From: Diprion similis
Taxonomy: Eukaryota; Arthropoda; Insecta; Hymenoptera; Diprionidae
Assembly: GCF_021155765.1 (NCBI RefSeq)
Contig: NC_060110.1
Coordinates: 21,474,001-21,538,000 of the forward strand
Direction: 5' to 3'
DNA length: 64,000 nt
Shown: positions 1-14,000 of the stretch, one piece after another
How the letters are laid out: every line of letters begins with the position of its first letter
How positions within the stretch are numbered: the first letter of the stretch is position 1
Translations under genes and position numbers: made by a program
Notes under the pieces: model-generated
Database searches by the model: none
What the model saw: the letters and a program-made list of their open reading frames with translations, nothing else
Told to the model about the DNA's origin: nothing

Positions 1-396
1 CGTCCCCTACTGCGTCCGTGTATATATAAACTATACATATACATAAACCATATACATATATATACATAAACTATACATGGACGAGTCCCCCCCTCCTCTT
101 CCCCTTCCGTCATTGACGAGTCATTCAGGGATGTCAGAATGCGCTCGGCGAGGTTTCCACCCCCGCTTCACCCCGCAGGGAACGAAGCGCCCCATCGAGC
201 TATGCTCTGACTCATTGCCCTTGGGGATAGGCCATTATTAATTCACCGTGAGATGAAACGGAATTATTTCTCGATCCAGCCTCGATGTCGAGGTTAGCGT
301 ATGCAGATTGAGTGCCGTTTTCAGAACCTCCTGACCCAAGCCCCACGGCTGCAGCCTCGAGGGCTTAAAAGCTCGGAGTTCGGATTTTGCTTTTTT
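1..396. other. intergenic, no gene seen
   Basis: Begins with an AT-rich low-complexity stretch (about 23-80) in which variants of ataaactatacat recur, followed by unremarkable mixed sequence. No open frame with coding character, no splice-consistent exon and no RNA gene was recognised. Confidence 0.5.
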
Positions 397-742
397 GGGG
401 GTAGTCTTCCATCTCAATGACTTTGTCTAATAATTTTTTTGTTTTGTTTTCATAGTAAACTTTATTTGGTACTTAATTTAAAATGTTTTACACATAAAAG
501 CGCAGGTTATAAAGTAATACGGACATTTTTTTTGTCCGTTTTCCATGGTAAACCTCGCCGATATGTTCGCTTGGAGTTAACCCTGTTGAAATCTAGCTTT
601 ACCTTCAAAAACGAATAAAAAATTTTCGTGTTAGTTTATAACTTTCTCTTGTATGTGTGAAAAATTTGAAATTATAAAAACAAATTTTACTACGAAAAAA
701 AAATTTATGAAAAAAAAGTCATTGAGATGGAAGACTACCCCC
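397..742. mobile_element. MITE-like element with 28-bp perfect terminal inverted repeats
   Basis: The left end at 397-424 starts GGGGGTAGTCTTCCATCTCA and is repeated, perfectly inverted, at 715-742, giving a 346-bp element. The inside is very AT-rich and has no ORF, as in a non-autonomous (MITE) DNA transposon mobilised by an enzyme encoded elsewhere. The right flank reads TTAA and the left flank TTTT, so a TTAA or TTA target duplication is possible but not demonstrated. The superfamily is therefore open: TTAA would suit piggyBac or Kolobok, and TTA would suit PIF/Harbinger. No second copy was noticed in this window. The inverted ends are directly visible; the mobility class is inference. Confidence 0.85.
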
Positions 743-3700
743 TTAATTGAAAGACGCGCCTTGGGACGCTAACTCGTTTTTCAACTTGAAATCAACACGT
801 TCAAGTCATCAGCAGAAAATCTTTACGCACTCAAACTCAAGCTATGGTTAATTCCTCCTTACACACAGCCTTATATACTTTCTTATTAGGAAATAAAACG
901 GAGTGGCAAACATTTGCCCGGAGGATTAATAAATTATTCCAAGGCAAATTAAAGTTTCTTTGCCGAGAGAAGAAGGAGGACGAACTCTTCAACAGCAGCC
1001 CGAGAGGCAACACCGTCGACGTTCCGAGTCGGTCCCTCGTCGATTGAAGGGGCGATTTTTAAGACCCGGTAAAACGGGAAAAGCTTCTATTTACTCTCTG
1101 CCTTTCAGATACGGGCTTCTTCGGTAGTGAAAAGAGCCGCACACCTCAGACGTCTTGCCGTCTTGAAAACGATCAAAAACTTTTCAGTTACATGATTCGC
1201 GTTCCGGTGAGTTTCCAGTTAACCAAATTACGCCTTTCCGTCAATCTCGCCACGTCGAATTCGCAGCCGACGCGAGAAAGGGAGGAAATTTAACGAGTCG
1301 GGAAGAAATCATCACAACCTCAGTTCACAAGCGATCCGATCACGAAACTCTAAATGACGATTAATTCTAATACTTCTTATAAACGTATGACAAGGAATGA
1401 AGAACGGTGTTGTTTTAAAGTGGATATTGTACCATTTCTGAATTTTCTATCAGCCTTAATTAACTCGACGTAATAATTTTCTTGTTGATTTTTCCGATAT
1501 AATCTGTTCATTATACTCATGTACTATAAATTTGTGAGGCTCGCAAAGGAACTGAGTTTATACGAAGCGTCGTAGTGCAGGGATGCCTAGATGCGGAGGA
1601 GACGCTGCGTTGTGGTAAAAGCTCTCGATTTCCACCGCGTGAAGATATTTGAAACCCCCAGGAAGCTGGCTAGGCCGAGAGGCAGGCATGAAAAGCATGT
1701 GATTTTCTCGTGTCGTTCAACTTCGAGCGGACAAAGAACGGCCCTGACAATAACCAGGTTCGAAACGTCTATTGACCGCTCCTGTCATCGGCAGATATCG
1801 CCCTCCGCGGTTCCCGAGTTGATGGATAGACGCCACCGAGTCTGGATCCACAGCTCCTCCCAGTTTCCGCGTTGGTCACCGAGTAAATGCCCGTTTTTTG
1901 CCATTCCCCTACCTCTCTTTTTTCTCAATGGTTATTTAGGGTGAGATTTTGCAGCAGGGTTGGTTTTTGCCCCGTCGATAATGGCGGTCCCATGGCCGAT
2001 CAGCTTCGCTCCCGCTGCTGCTGCATCGTTGTCAGGGGTGCATAGCGTTGAGTGTGCCTCGACGATTCTCAATTCTCTCGTGTCATCGAATTTCCCCGAT
2101 TCGTTTCGACCCCGTCTTATGACTCCCGTTTCGGCTCACCCTCGCGATGAAGCTATTTACGACATTTACCCCTGCGCTGTGGTGCGTCGAAGCCGAACAG
2201 ATAACCCACACCACCCTGTCAGACCACGCAGTTAAAACGTGGCTCTGAAATCCACCGAGAATTACGCGGCAAAAAATAGAGTCGGGTTACCGATGTACCG
2301 CGACGTTGAACGCTTCTAGGGGAGGAAAAAGCTGCTGTAGAATGATACTGAAGATCGATCACTGATAAGTATTTTACCCATCGCGGTATTTGTTCTTTTC
2401 CTCCCGAAGAATTTTCAGAACCAAATTGCATACTGACCAAGGCCTTCGGGAGGTACAACGTAAATACGAGAATCAGAGGAATCAAATAGTGAGTGGATTT
2501 TTAGAATTTACATGTTGACAATCAATTATTCGACTGGGGCTTGTTTTATTCAGAGATATGTTGATCTACCCTCGTTTACACAATTTTTTTCTTTTCATTA
2601 CACTCAATTTACAGAAGGAATCGTTGTCGACAATATCGACAATCATTTCACTCGGTGACATGTTGTTCGATTACCTGGATATCTCGAAAATGACTCGACC
2701 GATTCACTTCAAGTTTGGAGACAGTGTTCTCTGATCAATGAACATTTGATACTGATTGCCACGATCTCACTCTTTGTCAATTATCATATTCTATTATTTA
2801 AAATTTTTTCAGTCTTTTTTGCGATATTTACAAAGAAATAAACGGATGAAGCTCGTTCTACATTTTTTTTATCAAAACAAAATGTCAAAGTAAATGATCT
2901 CGGATGAATTGATGATATAAATTTCAAAAATTCACCCAATTCTTCAGCCGTCTCGTACTCGCTGGATGCTTACCCTCTTAATGTGCATAACACCCTTGAT
3001 TGCAGGACACTGACGCACGCGGCTCAGTATGAGTTCTGCACGTCGAGTACATATGAGGTTCTGCTAATATTATCGATATTAGTTAATATCACAGATTAGC
3101 CGATAGGGTCACAGGCTAGATAGGGCAATGTGCCCCGTGAGTAATGATCAACGGTAGGTGGCATCTGCTTTGGGCATAGTCGTTAACGTACTAATTGAAA
3201 TCCAATTAGTATCATGAATTAATTGTGTAACGTACTGCCGGCAAACCTACACGCAGGATATTTTCGTTCACGGCTGTAAATCCGACTGGCTTAATTGAAA
3301 CTTGTGATCATTTAAAGTCATCCCAATTGTTTAAAAAAATTACAGATCTCATTCGCAGAGACGTTAACGATTAACGTTTCGAATGTCACTGAAACTTTTA
3401 TTCGCAGTTGGATTTTAATAGCCAACTAACGGCTTTTTGCTTGACATGTTGATCAAAGATATCGACGGTTATATCAACTAAACAAATATTCATTCTCCGC
3501 AGCGTGTGTTTAATTGACGCTTGGTCCAATCAACGGAGCCTATTATGACTGTCCTTTGATTTCACCGTACTCGAATAGCTATTTTTTTTTTTTCTCGATT
3601 GCATCACAAATTTCAAGGAAATTCAAATAATTGCGAGGAAATAGAGAGAGTCGAAAAGCGTATTTCGGTGTGCTGTACGATTCATGCTCACGTCTGATGG

Positions 3701-6305
3701 TTTCCACTTTTCTGCACACCGAATGTAAAAATTGGAAACGCGATAATTACATTTCAGTTGACTGTGGAAATTTTTGAGACCCTGCAGTCTGGCAAGCACG
3801 CTCTTGCAATTTATTTAAATGATGATAATAAAAAAATGTGCATGCATGAAAAACAAAAAATTCAACCGTTAATTGCTGCAGGTGCGAGAGTTGCGTGCTC
3901 GTTAACTCGTTTCGAATGAATCGGTGTCAAGTGAATAAAAAATATTCAAAACTATTTTCAACATCCTACCTGGTCTTACATAAACCATCGAGTAATTTAT
4001 TACATGCATTTTCAAACGAAATTAGCACTTCCTAACTTCCTACTGTAGGTTTGAATCCAAAGTTGATCTTGTAAAACTGTATCATAATTAAATTGTATGG
4101 TATTCTGGTTACTCGAGTGTGATATCTGACTAAATTTAGTTTCTCCAGAAATTTAATTTATTTTACGTAGACATCATTTCACAAATCTACTAGCTCGAAT
4201 GCATGACTCATGTGACCCCGTTGCTAATGAGGTCGAATTTTGATGTTTGAACATCATTTGAAAAGATACTAATTAGGTGGACCGTTGATTTTTTTTTTCA
4301 CGAAAATTTTGACTCCACGATAGACCGTCGGCCTGAATTGACTCAGAATATTCAACTCAAGTATGTATTCTCCCGGGAGAGTATTTGTCTTAATCTCAAC
4401 TTCGTTTTCAATTTGTTCGTGTATTCTCTGTCCGTTATTGGTTATTTTCAACGGAGAGGAAAGTTGATAAACTTGGCCCGTAGTAGACCGGTCCTTGATC
4501 GAAGTTTCCTGACGCCGTAATGATCGTTCAACAGAACCCTTTCTAAACGTAAATTTATCCTTAATGCGGAACGACGATCATAGTATATAAATTAAAGTTA
4601 ACATCTGCTCTTCTCGGGTCGTTTTGTTCCAACTAAACACGTAGCTGGCTACTGCAAATGGAAATACCAAAGCCCCGGGTCCACTGGGAGCCCAGTAGCC
4701 GACAGCGGAGTTGGCCAAAAAGGCTGAAGGCTGAATATGAACGCGAAACTAACCACCGAGAAATTTTTCCACCCGGTGAAATCCGCGGATAATCCCAGCA
4801 AAGGAGTACAAAAAGGAACTCTCTCCCTATCCCTCGTTTACTTTTACTCTCTGTCTCTTTTAATCCCCCTCTATTGCTCCTTCTTCATCTCCTACTCTTT
4901 CCGCTTCTTCTTCTTCTTCTTCTCCTTCTTCTTCTGCTTTTTATTTCTCCTCGGCGAAGTTTACATAGGAAATTACACGCAGCCCTGCTTTATAATTTAA
5001 CTTAATCAAATTTGTTCGTCGCTAACGAATATCCTCCCGAGTTAATACTATGGCTGAACGTGATCTTGATGTACAAAAGCTAATCGAAACGAATGAACCG
5101 CACGAAAGCATTATTTTACACCCTTGCAGAGGTGAGAAAAATGTTCAAAACCATTAATCACTTTATAATTACAAGGAAAGTCGGTCATCAATTATTACTC
5201 GGCCACTTCCGAGTCGCCGGAAATAAAGCTTCTGCTTATATCCGTACCTACAGTACAAGAGTCTTCGCTTGACTAAACGGAGTTTAAGGCAGAATGAGAG
5301 ATTGACCAAATTCCTGTTAAAAAGTCTACATATGATTGCCCGTTTGCCCTTGACAGCCGAATCGACTTAAAGCAATTCGTAAATATATCTGCGAGGAAAC
5401 ATTCGAGACAAATAAACAACCGAAATACAAACTCGTCGTCAGTGAGTGATTATTCGTCAGGATTTGCGCGTGTAATTGAAATGTTGTTGGTTAAACCGTT
5501 TTCTTACTTACGTGAAATTCGATACAACAATGCCATTAGCATTAGCCATGGCAAAACAAAACAAAGTCGAAATCAACCCTCCCAATTAATCCCGTATCAA
5601 TTTTCCGACCCAGAAAACATCGCGGTTCGCGCGCGCTAGGGTGTTCAAAACAATTCATCAGCCCTTCCACCCGGGTTCAGTCGATACAACCCCTACGGCT
5701 TATGCAGCACGTCCCACGCCGAGGGTGGAGGAGCTCGAAAAAATACTTGATCTCTCATCGAAGACTCGAAAAACATCATTTCCTCGTTATTTGCTATTGT
5801 TATCTCGGATAATGGCTTTTCGAAGCCGCTTCTATAAGGCTTGCCATCTTTCTGAACGAAAATGTGACGCTTAGAGTTATTTTGCGGCAGAAAATAGAGT
5901 TCTAAAACCAAGCCATATTTAATTATAGGAAACCTTCTGTGCCAGGATTTCTTGCGACAACTCGATATGATGGAATTATTATGTTACAGTTTGCGCGAGT
6001 CTTTTCGTTACACTTGCGTTTCTCTTGGCATTATTTATCTAAACGGTTCCGCTGGAGTGAATAATGGATTAAAAAACAGATAGTTACAGAGTAGAAGGGT
6101 TGTAATACGGAATTTTCGAGAACGCCAGCATCTGACTAGTAGAATTTTAAATGTGAAAAGCCGAAGTGTGGGTATGAGAAAAGTCAGAATGTTGAAGTGG
6201 TTGAAAATACAGAATTCTAAAACAAGAGAATCGTTCGAATTTCTGTACAATTTCTCTCTGATTCTTTATTTGCTTTGACAATTCTGTATTTTCGCTTTTC
6301 ATGTA
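743..6305. other. intergenic, no gene supported
   Basis: Open frames here (for example 1591-1944, 1960-2235 and 4737-5000) are short, lack coding composition and are partly low-complexity. The stretch contains a palindrome-rich block at 3060-3725, a TTC-rich microsatellite near 4904-4935 and a weak first-exon-like ATG at 5050. All three are discussed as findings or rejected items. Confidence 0.5.
4904..4935. repeat. TTC-rich microsatellite
   Basis: An interrupted run of ttc triplets inside a longer pyrimidine-rich tract. It creates the phenylalanine- and serine-rich frame at 4737-5000, which I do not regard as a gene. Confidence 0.8.
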
Positions 6306-6521
6306 GGGAGGGGGGGGGGGGGGCAAAGTGGGTATTTTTGATATCTCAAAAAATTTGAAGGCAAAGTGGGCTTCTTGAAATTTTTTAAATAACAAGGGAT
6401 AAAATCAATCACCTGAACTTTCTATTAAATATGAATTATTCGAAAATCATAATTACTCTAAACATTTTAATCTGATTTTAGGTATTATTTTCTTCAGGGG
6501 CCCACTTTGCCCCACCCTCCC
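6306..6521. mobile_element. short MITE-like element with G-rich inverted ends
   Basis: The left end is a G-run followed by GGGCAAAGTGGG (6306-6332). The right end CCCACTTTGCCCC followed by ACCCTCCC (about 6501-6521) is its inverted partner. A further internal copy of GGCAAAGTGGGC occurs near 6360, so the ends are partly iterated. At 216 bp with an AT-rich core and no ORF this looks like a non-autonomous DNA element. The flanks are GTA on the left and TTA on the right, close to but not an exact 3-bp duplication. The poly-G run may have expanded secondarily. Confidence 0.7.
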
Positions 6522-8166
6522 TTATTTACCCATCCGTATTTTGACTTTTCTATTTCTCAACGTCCTAGATTTTGAAAATCTATAAATTAGGTATTTGCAT
6601 CTCGGAGAATTTGATAACCCACATCACTCGTTGCAGCCGTTATTTAAACCACACCGTTATTCTCGTCCCCAGTACAAACACACTTTGAACTCTCCGGACC
6701 GTTTTCACAAGAATCGACAGCCAAATTCTCCGTTAAATGATCCTAACCTAACGTAGCCCAGCCTGGCACACCTAATTTAAGATTACTTCAATACCGGATA
6801 TGAAATCTCTCCGCAGCGCTGAGGAATGTTAAACATATTTCAGTCCTCGGCGCTGTTACACAAGCGAAGGGGGTTCTCGTTCCGCATACGCGATGCGGGG
6901 CTGGGAACGTATGCGTAAACTTGGGAATCTTGGATCTCGTCGATGAGGAAGCGGCGTCGACCCCAGTTTGCCGGATCGTCGAGCGAAACGTACGTGTGCG
7001 CAAACCATAAGTGAAACTACCGGTGAGAAATCTGCATACGACGCGAGTTGCCACTCTGGCAGAGAACCCGGGTCCCCAGGGTGAGCCACCACTCCTGGGG
7101 GACTCCCGGGGACTCCTAGTGCTTCTCAAACAAGGCGACTCCCCCTCGGAGTTGTCCCTTTCATCCTTCATTACCCAGCCAACCGAGCCTATACCTCCAG
7201 CTTTCGTCCTCCTCGAGTACATCTTCGCGCGGCTTTCCGAGGACCTAGAAGTTATCATCGGATACCCTGCGTTTCTACCTACCGAATCGCTGGGCGTCTA
7301 GAAACTGTTGAATATTCAGCTTGGTGCCGAGTCTGTGGCAAAAACGCGGACAATATTGACGTTGCTAACACTGTAATGCAGGCATTTTCCATTCCTTGGA
7401 AATTTCGAGGCGGCTGTATATCTCCACCTCTATATATGTTGGTTATACCTGCCGAAAAAGTTTCCTTGTCTCTTTCCACGGATCTTATTTATTATACATA
7501 CATTTGTTATCGCTCCAAAGGTCTCAAGTGGGAGTGAAAGTGTGGCTTTGTTTCTCAAACATGTCAAGAGTTTTACTTTTCCCGCAGATACGGGGTATTG
7601 AGCTACGGTGATAGTGGTTGTGGTGTTCGCTCCTTTCGAACAAAAGTCGTAAATCGTACTCCGAGTGTAACGTGAAATATGTCTTGGACAGAAATGGCGA
7701 ATGAAATGGAACAAGTCGAGGGCTGGGCATGTAATTTCAAAGTCATACGATCCTCAAAGAACCTGTTCGATCGGATTTTCGCACGATGATCACCGACAAT
7801 GAGCAATAGAGATCATACGCACCTCGGTGACAGTTATTTTCCTTCTTCATTCCTCAAACCAAAATTCTGAAGTATACCTATAGATATAGAATTTAAGCTA
7901 CACGTGCGTAGGTAGACGGCAGGATATCCATAAAACTGACATCAATTTCTCACAGAAACGGAGGAGGAAGTAGAAATATTCCCCGTCGTTCGTCAAACGC
8001 GAATTCAGAATTGAGATGCAGGTATTCTTCGGCTCGTTTCCTCAAAATATCCCGGCTGCGTCAGCAATTGAATAATCGGGCCCGCACCGGGGTGAATAAA
8101 CTTGACAAATAAGCAAACGGTATATAAGGCGAAAAGGAGGTTGGGTATCGAGGTGAGAAAAAATGA

Positions 8167-8194
8167 AAGGAAGGAAGGAAGGAAGGAAGGAAGG
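8167..8194. repeat. (AAGG)n microsatellite
   Basis: Seven uninterrupted aagg units. They produce repetitive frames on both strands (8005-8394 minus, 8163-8372 plus), which are artefacts of the repeat. Confidence 0.95.
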
Positions 8195-11049
8195 GGTCGA
8201 AGTCGATCCCGCCCCACGTAGCAGACAAATGTCGACTTTATCGGACCATCGCGCATCTGCTTGTCCCCAGACCGTCTTTGCCATTCGTGATCCATTTCAG
8301 CCCCCCGCAGCTTCAAAGCCCGATATTTGTTACAATTCTTATCATACGTCAAATTCAGCTGGCACTGTATAAAGGCTCGTGGATATACCTGCACAGCTAA
8401 TAATAAGGGTCAACCCCATATCTGTCACCCAGAACCCCCTCCGATTGTTCAAAGATTACCAACCCGAGGGTGATGAACGGGCGCGATAAATCCTAACTCT
8501 TTATAGTTCATACCTATAGGAATAGGTATGGGGTAGCAAATGCGGAGATATAGGCCCGTCGCGTTGGTCGAAGGCAATCATCGTTTCTTCCCTTACTAAA
8601 AATTGCTGCTGTACATACCTACTCAAAGATAACGACGATACTGCTTTTCCCGGAATTGAAACACTGGGCTGTCCCAGTGTGTTCAACTCAGTAAGTATAC
8701 TACTTATAAGCGATCATTCATGTCCTGTCAGTATCCGACAATTCTCTAATGCGTGGTGCTAACATTTCGAACTATCAAAGAAGAACAAGTTAAGGAAAGT
8801 AACATGACATTTCCTTAAGGGGACGTCGAAAGTACACATCATCAAGTCCAACCAGTGATACCGGATGGACACTGAACGCGGATACATTCGAGCATTGTTG
8901 ATGGTGAACGCGACTGATGTTTCTCTTGAACACACGTGACCTAGATATCAATTACAATCACACCAATCAGGAGTCTCTGCCCACATAAGCAGGAGTGAAA
9001 CGGGATACAGGCAGGTGCAGGGTGTTCGATGACTGGGCTTGAAATGACGTTCTCTCGGTGAAATTCGTTCCTAGATTCTGTTGAAGCCTTGAGTGAAGTG
9101 TTGAACCGTCGAGAGAATGGTGAGTGCTGCACAATTGAAACCCAGAGAGATGATCAGTTTGTCGGTAATCGATCTCTTTAGAATTTCATGTGGCTGATAA
9201 TACCGGCTTGATTATTATCCTCTGTCAGACACTAAAAGACCGGCATTGAATTGCTGAGTGTTCGTTAAGTACACACATACCGATATTTGAGTTGGATCTA
9301 TGACGGCAAACTAGCACCAAGTTTTCATTTGATTATGAGTTAGTAAAACTTTGAGCAGTAAAACTCCCAAGTCTCGCGCTGCACCGATGTTTGTTTCGAT
9401 CGTGTCGGAAAGTGAGGAGAAGTCCGTAAAGAAGAACTTGTAGGTAGTAAAAAAAAAAAAACGTAGCAGGAAGAAAAGAACCTCTATCGGTACAGTGAAT
9501 ATCGTCAAGATGCAATTCAACCAGTGATTAAAATAAAAAAATCTCCATAAAGTTTTCCTTTTCGAATTTTATTCAGGCCTTACGTTCGCAGTAACTTGAA
9601 CCTCCATCGCGTTTCAATTTATGAGAAAAGGTCCAAAGAGTGCACGCGGACAGACCGAGGATTTCAGGTGGGTTCTAATCAAGTAATCGAGAATATAATT
9701 TTACGTTTATCATATACATTCTCTTTACTCAGGCAACAAAAATTTCAAACAGCATGTGATAAAAGCTCAGCAGTGTAGTAAACTGCGGGAGAATGTGACA
9801 TTCGAGGTGGAGTCATTAGTCAATTTACTTTTCACGAGATTTTAGCCAGGATTATATAGAGAGTCACATTTCATAACCTGCACTCGCATGACCACCCCGT
9901 AGGTACTCCAAAGTTTACAACTATTCTGTAATAACCGCATCCATGGACGTTGGTGTCCTTTTACGACATGTCAAACCAACAACATATGCAAGCGTTAGAG
10001 GTAGTATATGACAGCAGCGAAAATTATCGAATACATTCCTATTGTTCTGAATTTTGCAACTGCCTGTAAATTTCCGAATCACAAACTTGATACGCATACG
10101 TGCCTTATTCCTAGTATAAATTTAAAAAAAATCTACCTCAGGACGTAAATGTTGCTCGTTTTACCTTCGGGCGTTGGAGTAGCAGCAGATTCAGTGGCGG
10201 TATATACAGCAGAAATCGATTAAGGCGGGTAGCAATTAGCTTCTTGCATAATCAACGTGACTGCTGAGCTGGTTCGGCGAATTCAGAACCCACTAAACAA
10301 GATACGAGGATTCGGGAGCCAAGGAGCAATCTCTAACGACCTCTAAATCGTCTTAGCGTAGGTATACGATTCTGTTGGTACATTCGAATTAGCTCGGTCG
10401 GAACGATATGCAACCAATAAAGCGAAGCACAGAGGAAGGCGGGCTGGCGAAGATACACGCGGTGTTTGCGGGACGAGATAGGGTATAAATTGCGGGTGTT
10501 TGTCTATTTGCACTGCAACAACTGCAACATCTTCCGCGAATATTATACCTACATGGAGGTATAATTTGCTTATATCGTTGGCTGATGCGAACGAAAACCA
10601 ATTGCATAACTTTGCAGCACAGTTATTTACTCTTCCCTCCTGCCTCAGAACTTTTCCGAGGTTGAAACAAACCAGATAGATATACATATGCCTGTAAGGT
10701 AGGTGGTTGTTTATTTGCTAGGTGTGGATGCAAACGTGCTCCGGATGCATAAGTACGGTTTGGCCTAGCTTATACGTACAGGGAGGTCACGATAAGAAAT
10801 TGCTCTGGAAAATTGCTTTAAATTCTCTGATGAGTATCTGGCGTTCGTGGTGGTCTTGAATCTCGGTTACGTGGCGCCCGCCTTTTGTGCACTTTTTTTT
10901 ATAATCGCAGGAAATAACGATTAAGTAAGTTCAACGAACGAATAAACGAGTCAAGTTTTCCCCTTCCTTATTTTATTATATCTTCTATGTTTTCTTCTTC
11001 TCTTTGCAGGATATTATGCTATAATACTGACGTACCAAGAGACGTGGAA

Positions 11050-11076
11050 GAGAAGAAGAAGAAGAAGAAGAAAAAA
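11050..11076. repeat. (GAA)n microsatellite
   Basis: A purine tract of gaa triplets ending in a short A-run. Confidence 0.9.
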
Positions 11077-14000
11077 CCATACTCTGGACTATCACAACAA
11101 GCGTCAACGAAATTTTTCAGGAAGCGTTTCTTCCACTACACTTAGAGAGACCATCACCGAAAACGCAAAGAGGCTACAGCAAGATTCTGCAGGTGTTGGC
11201 TGTGCCAGGCTGGCAAAAGAATTCACAACGAAAATTCGATGTCTGACGTCTTTGTGACGCCTCCAAACTACCAGCTTCGCTATAGTGCACGTATTGAAGG
11301 CGTTTTTTCACGGAAGAACTTTGTTCTTCTACAGCGAGGTTCTTCAAAATTGAGACAATCGCACCAAAGGTAAAACCAGCATTGCTTCGTATACCTTTAA
11401 ATTGATCCGAATGCTTCTTTGCCTCTCTTCCTTTTTACGCCCGTATTTTATATACCCATATCTGAATCTACCGCAGACTTTACGGCGCACTTGTGCTGGC
11501 TACAAAGCAGATAGTCACACTTGCTTTCATCCGCAGCCTCCTTTCTCAAAAATTACTTATAGGTATTGTAGTTTTTTGCACTCCCCTTTATCAATTTCGA
11601 CATTAGATTTTGTTGCACTGCATATATTTGAATGCATTTGGACTTAGGTCGCGGAATTCACCTCTTGATGTATTATCGCACCATTCTCTGATCATTGTAG
11701 CATTAATTTTTTTTTGCAGTTAATTTCAACACCAAATTCTTCAACGACTGTCGATATAATCAGCGACGAAGGATTAGGCGTCACAGTAGCTTATTGTACA
11801 GTAGTTTATTGAGAAGCATAAGATTCAAATAACAGGTTCAAAATTTATTCTCAAAATCACATTTCAAAGCGCTGCAGTTGTCAAGCAAACCATCAGATGA
11901 AAGATCACGAACAAGTTTGTGTTGCAGAATTTTCTTCTTGCTCCTCGGCATTAACATCACACACCACAAATCCAGAGAAATCAAAAGTAAGCGGTCACAA
12001 TCCAATCCCGGCTCCACTTTCCAGCCACCGTAATCCGGCCGGCAGGAAGTCTGGGTAAACGGAGTCCATCGTCTTCATCAAGGTCTACGCGGATAACCTT
12101 TTAGTCTAATTACTCGCATAAAATTACCGTTAATACAATCGCAAACTCAAAACCTGAATTCGTTGGCTGACTGCACTGATTTGACCGTGAGCTTCACCCT
12201 CCCTGAGGGGTTACTGATACAGTAGCAAGAAGGATTTTTTCGTCTTTCTTTGTGTTTTGGTCCGGCATTAGCTGCGCAAAGCGATCAAAGAGCATAAATT
12301 AAATTTCTCATACAATTGAGACTGACGCTGTTCTAAAATAATAACGTTCAAACGTCCATAAATCCGTCGTCGTACTAGATGGAAGTGGAAAACTTTTAGA
12401 GATATTTAAGTGCAGCAGTTCACGTAATTAGTTCATGTATACCAATGTATGCCCTATGACATTGTTTTTCCAAGAAGTTCATACTACGCGAAACGTATTC
12501 CGATGTAACGGGCTTAGCATAAAATACGTGCAAGCTACGTTGCTTTGATTAACTTCCTGAGTGGCCTTAAATATGTATCAAGGCAACAAGGGGATTTCTC
12601 TATCGCCTCTCTCATCAGGTTTTGTGCTCGTTATGGGTCCCTAAAAATTTTCCGCCGACATTTCGCGCTTCCCTCCTTAGATATCCAAAGCCTCCTCACA
12701 TCCATTCTCGGCTTCATGGGTTTGATCAAAAGTTCAAAAACTGCCGCGATTCAGACACCCTCAGCTCATCGTCGTTAAATTATCCTCCGCCGCTTTTACA
12801 GCTGCATGTCTATACACACAGCAAAATTTTCCCCTTTCCATGGAACGACGCGACGGCTCGTTCAGGCCTGGTGTCATAATTTTCGCCTCACCCTCTCGTG
12901 CCAGTCGGGTGCTAGGGAAAGACTATCGGAGTGCTGTATAACGGCGACAGGAAATTGATGGATTGTCCATCTATCGGGCAGATGCGATGCAGGGTGAGGG
13001 CTTCTTGGCCTCGGTTAAACGCTCGCGAGATCTTACCCCACAAATCTTATCTCATCTAAAGCTGACCGATCTGTTGCGAATAGTCTCAAGCGTGTATTCA
13101 GCTGCTGTCATTTTCAGGATTGCTTAATCTAACGGTTCTGAAATATCGTAAGAGCAATTGGTTATTTTTGGCAAAAGGTCTACACGCTGAAGGTACGAAA
13201 TGGATTTTGCAATTGCTCGAACGATGTAGACATAACATTGCGGATAAAATAGTGAAGAAATTTGATAATTATTCCTCGTCACGTGACATGTGTGTTTTCG
13301 TTTTCCTTCTAATTGTAAGTCAATTAACTTCGTGCAAGTGCACTGAATACCGTAAAAACTTATTGCGAATTTGATACAAGAAATGAATTAATCAACTATG
13401 ACTGAGCTCTTCTTGTTCCTTATTTTCAAGCATAATTTCCTCGTGGTATAGTAAATTCTGGAAACAACTGCATACCTTGTTCAATTCCTCTTTAACTTAA
13501 TTTTGAAACAGCACAATTCACTCGGCGCAACTATTGCAAACCTTCGCATATTAAATTACAGTAACTTACCGTAGGATAAGCGGTGCAAGAATTCGATTCA
13601 ACACTTCTCATTCTACAATTGTGCCACTTTTGAAAGGATTCTCTAGTCATTAGTCCATCCCTGAGCAACCGCGGAACGTGTCCCACGATCAAATGCATCT
13701 CTAATAGATGTTCAAAACGTACATAAGCAGAATAACGAGGTAAAAGTGTAGGTGCCGTTCAAACGGAATACCTCAGGACTTATCAATAACGGTATATTCA
13801 ATACTTTACTGTTCACAGTGTTCACCTCCATCCGTTTAATAACCGCAGATGCGACGGCTTCACGCTGCACTTGTATACCTTCATGCGAACGCAAGGGTCT
13901 CATTGGCGTCGTTAACGTCGCACTGGAGGGATCGATCATTCTACGTTATAATTGCAAACGTTTTTCTCGCACTCGAGTAATCAGCGTTAGTGTTTTCTCC

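Noticed and set aside
4035..4075. tRNA B-box-like word GGTTTGAATCC
   Set aside because: The flanks do not form a T-arm stem and no A-box or acceptor stem is present at the right distance.
5050..5133. Possible first exon MAERDLDVQKLIETNEPHES... ending at GAG|GTGAGA
   Set aside because: An ATG followed by about 28 codons and a donor-like site is not rare by chance. No downstream exon with matching phase or related protein was found.
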